From: Sinorhizobium psoraleae
GTDB taxonomy: Bacteria; Pseudomonadota; Alphaproteobacteria; Rhizobiales; Rhizobiaceae
Assembly: GCF_013283645.1 (NCBI RefSeq)
Contig: NZ_JABEKV010000001.1
Location: 1,170,577-1,234,576 of the forward strand
Direction of reading: 5' to 3'
Length of the DNA stretch: 64,000 bases
Shown here: positions 61,187 through 64,000 of the stretch, piece after piece
Layout: every line of letters begins with the position of its first letter
Position numbering within the stretch: the stretch's first letter is position 1
The notes under the pieces: model-generated
Told to the model about the DNA's origin: nothing
The model's database searches: none
The model's input: only the letters and a program-made list of their open reading frames with translations
Program-made: the position numbers and the translations under genes

Positions 61187-62275
61187 ATGGCAACTCTTCA
61201 GAATTTTGACGCGGAAATCGAAAAGACGAGGGGTGTCGTCGAAGAGATGCGCGGCAAGCTCGAACAATCTGGCGTTGTCCTCGAGCAGTTCGCCAAGGCC
61301 GACACCAAACTCGGCGACGTCAACTTCGATATCGAAAACGCCCGCATCCAGGATGTGATCAACCAGCAGAAGGTGATGGAAGCCAACATCGCGGATCTTA
61401 TCATCGGGCTGGAGGATGCGACCAACGTCTTTGGCTCCGAATTCGAAAGCATGAAGAGCTATACCGGCTACGAGAAATTCATCGGCATGTTCTCCAAGCA
61501 GAAGATGCAGCGATTGCGGACCGATCGCGTGCGCAACATGTCGCTTGCAGGCAACCTGCAGGAACTTCTCGTCAAATCCGATACCATCGTCGGTATCCTC
61601 AAGGACCAGAGAGCGATCCTCGACCAGCGCTACAAGACGTCCGAGCAGAGCCTCATCAAGGTGATCGACCGCCGCAAGGGCACGATGGCGGCGCTTGAGC
61701 AGGTTCAGAAGCGCATCGAGGAACTCAACCCGCTATTGCTCGACATCGAGAACCGGATCGCCGCTTCGACTGACCAGAAGACGAGAACGGAGCTGGAAGG
61801 TGAGCGGTCGACGCTTGCGACGGAATATAACGAGAAGCAGGCGAAGGAGCAGGAACTGCTCGCCGAGAGCCAGACGCTCGAGCGCTACACCTCGATGTTC
61901 CAGACCTTCGTCGATTCCCTCAACAACCAGATCGCGGCCCAGAACACGTTGATCAACAAGCTGACGATCGATACCGAACAGCGCATCGTGCTTTACAAGT
62001 CGCTGGAGGATTCGTTGAAGACCGCGGCTCAGCAGGATGTCGCGCACAAGATCAACACGCTCGGAAGCCAGGTCGATACCGCCGCCGAAGAGACCATGGC
62101 CGGCATCGGTGCGGCGGCGCAGCGTCACATCGGCGACCTGCTCGAAATGCATGAAAAGAACATGCTCGCCACGCAGGATATCCAGCGGCGCAAGAAACTG
62201 GCCGACGATGCCTTCGCCCGTCGCTTCCAAACGGTGATGGACAAGCACAATGCGGCAAACTACGTGAAGCAGTGA
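61187..62275 (+). CDS. Unassigned coiled-coil protein, first gene of a three-gene operon
   Basis: A 362-residue, almost wholly alpha-helical, charged protein with no signal peptide or membrane helix. Heptad-like stretches run through IEKTRGVVEEMRGKLEQSGVVLEQFAKADTKL, a middle part with a short conserved-looking GYEKFIGMFSKQKMQRLRTDRVRNMSLAGNLQELL, and QTLERYTSMFQTFVDSLNNQIAAQNTLINKLTIDTEQR near the end. The overall shape recalls TelA-type (toxic anion resistance/Tel) proteins, but the match is by shape only. Start ATG 61187 after GGGGGATGGA. It is 61 bases before the next gene. Confidence 0.75.
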   Translation: MATLQNFDAEIEKTRGVVEEMRGKLEQSGVVLEQFAKADTKLGDVNFDIENARIQDVINQQKVMEANIADLIIGLEDATNVFGSEFESMKSYTGYEKFIGMFSKQKMQRLRTDRVRNMSLAGNLQELLVKSDTIVGILKDQRAILDQRYKTSEQSLIKVIDRRKGTMAALEQVQKRIEELNPLLLDIENRIAASTDQKTRTELEGERSTLATEYNEKQAKEQELLAESQTLERYTSMFQTFVDSLNNQIAAQNTLINKLTIDTEQRIVLYKSLEDSLKTAAQQDVAHKINTLGSQVDTAAEETMAGIGAAAQRHIGDLLEMHEKNMLATQDIQRRKKLADDAFARRFQTVMDKHNAANYVKQ

Positions 62276-62336
62276 TCGGCAAGGCGGCAATGACCAGATT
62301 TCCGACCGCCTTTCGGCGCCTGCCGAGGGATTAGGC

Positions 62337-63485
62337 ATGAACACCGCCGCATCCGTAGCCGTACGGCAATATTTCACCTCCATCCGGTCCGCGCTCGCGG
62401 GGCTCGAGCTGTTTCTCGGCGACCGCAATTCACCGCTTTACCGCAACACGGTGGTGGGCGAGGTCATCGTTCCCTATCTCGCCCGGTTGAAGTCCTCGAT
62501 CGCCTGCTGGGAGAATCGCATCGGTTTCGTCGAACGGTTCCGGATTTCACGCGCTGAAAGCGGCTTCCCGGTGTTCCAGAATGTGCTGGAGCTGGAAAAC
62601 GACCGGCAGAGTGCGGAAAAGCGTCTGGCGAGCATTCCTCCTGCCGATGCGCTCCGCGAGGAGATGGCCGACTTCATACTCAGGCAGAAGGCGTTTCCGG
62701 AGGTGCTGCAAGCCCGCATGGCCGAAAGGCTCTACCTCGAGCAGATCGGCAAGGGCGATATATTCTCGCCCTTCATCCTGCCGGAGACGATCCGGGTCGC
62801 GGTCAACCCTAAGACGATGAGGCCCTATTACGTCGTCTCCTGGGGCGCCTTCGACGGCACCCAGACGCTCCCCATGGTTTACATGGCGACGATCGAGGAT
62901 TCGTCGGAAAAGATCGTCGAGATGTTGGTTACGCGTGACGGCAAGCTCAATCCGGACATCGAGATTCCACTGCCGGTCGGCGGTCTGCTCAACCCGGAAC
63001 TTGCGAGCCGCTTCGATGACTTCGCCTCGAAGAACAGCGCCTATTCGCTGACGCCGGTGACGATCGCCACGAATCTCGACAAGGATTTCCCGGAACTCCA
63101 TCCGAAACAGCTTCGGCGCATCGTGCTCGGCCCCTTCTATTCGGCCGGGATCACCGAGAATAATGCCAGGATCAACGACATCCTTTCCAAAGTGCGCAAG
63201 ACGGAAAATGCCTGGCTTTTGACCTGGACGGTGCAGGAGGTTTTCTCCAAGGCCGAGCGTCCGGCGGAGCGCGGCTTCTGGTCCTCGACGCCGGCGCAGG
63301 AGGAGTTTCACATCGATACGGACAATCTCGAGGCTGCCCGGATGGGCGTCAGCTCTTACGAAAAGCATGCGCTCGTGCCGCACGATGCCTATCAGGCGCT
63401 CTACGCCGCGGGCGAAGCCGGTGAGGTTTTCGGGGACTACAAGGTGCACGTGATTTCCGGCAACCAGGTGGTGAGCGAGGTTTGA
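62337..63485 (+). CDS. Unassigned cytosolic protein, second gene of the operon
   Basis: A 382-residue soluble protein I do not recognise. The N-terminal third is helical (SVAVRQYFTSIRSALAGLELFLGDR, LARLKSSIACWENRIGFVERFR), then a more globular part with PFILPETIRVAVNPKTMRPYYVVSWGAFDGTQTLPMVYMATIEDSSEKIVEML and VTIATNLDKDFPELHPKQLRRIVLGPFYSAGIT. There are no cysteine clusters or nucleotide loops. It ends 2 bases before the next ATG. The start ATG 62337 is preceded by GAGGGATTAG. Confidence 0.7.
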   Translation: MNTAASVAVRQYFTSIRSALAGLELFLGDRNSPLYRNTVVGEVIVPYLARLKSSIACWENRIGFVERFRISRAESGFPVFQNVLELENDRQSAEKRLASIPPADALREEMADFILRQKAFPEVLQARMAERLYLEQIGKGDIFSPFILPETIRVAVNPKTMRPYYVVSWGAFDGTQTLPMVYMATIEDSSEKIVEMLVTRDGKLNPDIEIPLPVGGLLNPELASRFDDFASKNSAYSLTPVTIATNLDKDFPELHPKQLRRIVLGPFYSAGITENNARINDILSKVRKTENAWLLTWTVQEVFSKAERPAERGFWSSTPAQEEFHIDTDNLEAARMGVSSYEKHALVPHDAYQALYAAGEAGEVFGDYKVHVISGNQVVSEV

Positions 63486-63487
63486 CC

Positions 63488-64000
63488 ATGACGCTGAATA
63501 CCGGCCTGACGACGCTGCACGAGGACGATATCGCGAAGCATCAGGCGACAGCCCAGAGCCTTGTCACCAAGCTGGTCATCCTCGAACGGGACGACGCATC
63601 CGGGGGAACGCCGCTCGCCGGCACCGGCCGTCGCTTTGTCTCGACCGTTTCGACCGGCGGGCAGCGCCGCACGCGCGAGATCGAGCTTCAGCGCACGATC
63701 CAGTCGGTGCGCGGTGCCGATCCGCTCTTTTCGCCGGCCCAGCATGCCGTCCTTTACCGGACGCGCCGGGGCATTCAGGTCGCGCTTGCCGTCGCCGACG
63801 TCTTCGGGCGGCAGACGAATCTCGAGCAATTGCAGGCGCGCAACGCCACTGCGCCGCTCGGCGGCGAGGAGGCGAGCCAATTCAAGCGGTTGCTTTCGGC
63901 CGCCGCCTATGTCGCCGCCTTCACGCTCGCGGCCTATCTGGGCGCGACGCTGCAGGGAGAAGGCGAGCCTGTCGATGATGCGTCAGAGCCGGATTTTCTC
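63488..64000 (+). CDS. Unassigned protein, third gene of the operon, partial (C-terminus beyond window)
   Basis: 171 codons, still open at the window end. It begins TLNTGLTTLHEDDIAKHQATAQSL, has a basic segment TGGQRRTREIELQRTIQSVRGADPLFSPAQHAVLYRTRRG, and a hydrophobic stretch LLSAAAYVAAFTLAAYLGATL that could be a transmembrane helix, followed by an acidic run. Two bases separate it from the previous stop, so the three genes are one transcript. Not recognised. Confidence 0.7.
   Translation, partial: MTLNTGLTTLHEDDIAKHQATAQSLVTKLVILERDDASGGTPLAGTGRRFVSTVSTGGQRRTREIELQRTIQSVRGADPLFSPAQHAVLYRTRRGIQVALAVADVFGRQTNLEQLQARNATAPLGGEEASQFKRLLSAAAYVAAFTLAAYLGATLQGEGEPVDDASEPDFL

Noticed and set aside
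1-64000. tRNA, rRNA, insertion sequence or prophage
   Set aside because: No clover-leaf, transposase or integrase signature was seen in intergenic DNA or in any frame; every larger gap was read.

Overview
The window is GC-rich, densely coded alphaproteobacterial DNA and almost certainly comes from a Sinorhizobium/Ensifer-type rhizobial chromosome. The strongest taxonomic markers are a NolR regulator nearly identical to the S. meliloti protein as I recall it, a 420-residue BacA, chvE-gguABC beside a gbpR-type regulator, the choline transporter genes choXWV, the bdhA-xdhA-xdhB gene order described in S. meliloti, and many rhizobial palindromic intergenic repeats. I see no rRNA, tRNA, CRISPR array, phage or insertion sequence.

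Layout. 1-9.4 kb: gbpR (cut by the window edge), chvE-gguA-gguB-gguC, then a semialdehyde dehydrogenase and an IlvD/Edd sugar-acid dehydratase. Together these give sugar sensing and uptake plus part of a non-phosphorylative pentose (probably L-arabinose) route. 9.6-12.8 kb (minus strand): a transglutaminase / alpha-E / circularly permuted ATP-grasp operon. 13-24 kb: assorted genes, including a DEAD-box helicase, a DNA alkylation repair gene broken by one missing base, a WYL regulator divergent from a small barrel protein, a host-attachment-family protein, a non-pyrrolysine MttB homologue, a separate mnmD divergent from an MnmC2-like FAD oxidase, and a glycosyltransferase.

24.4-38 kb is a purine catabolism island. 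xdhA-xdhB oxidise hypoxanthine/xanthine, guaD deaminates guanine, puuD (membrane cytochrome c urate oxidase) makes 5-hydroxyisourate, and uraH, uraD, puuE and allA carry it to ureidoglycolate cleavage. A DUF1045 gene, an lldD-like FMN oxidase, a LysR regulator and the ketone-body gene bdhA are embedded in it. No xdhC and no allantoate-degrading enzyme is visible. An adenine deaminase lies separately at 51.9-53.6 kb.

38-64 kb: glpK, an ArsR-SRPBCC-membrane protein operon with a promoter/operator, a second-type map gene, an MFS carrier, bacA, a polysaccharide deacetylase, nnrU, a YfgM-like gene with der, a GH13 glucosidase, an omega-aminotransferase, nolR with a consensus NolR box, hugZ, choXWV, tdk, a cytochrome c, and finally an operon of three proteins I cannot assign (61.2 kb to the window end). 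That operon is the best candidate here for an undescribed system.

Several families of palindromic repeats are scattered between genes. Two intrinsic terminators sit directly after ABC binding-protein genes (chvE, choX), which would favour binding protein over the rest of the transporter. All functional assignments are by reading motifs; no database search was run.
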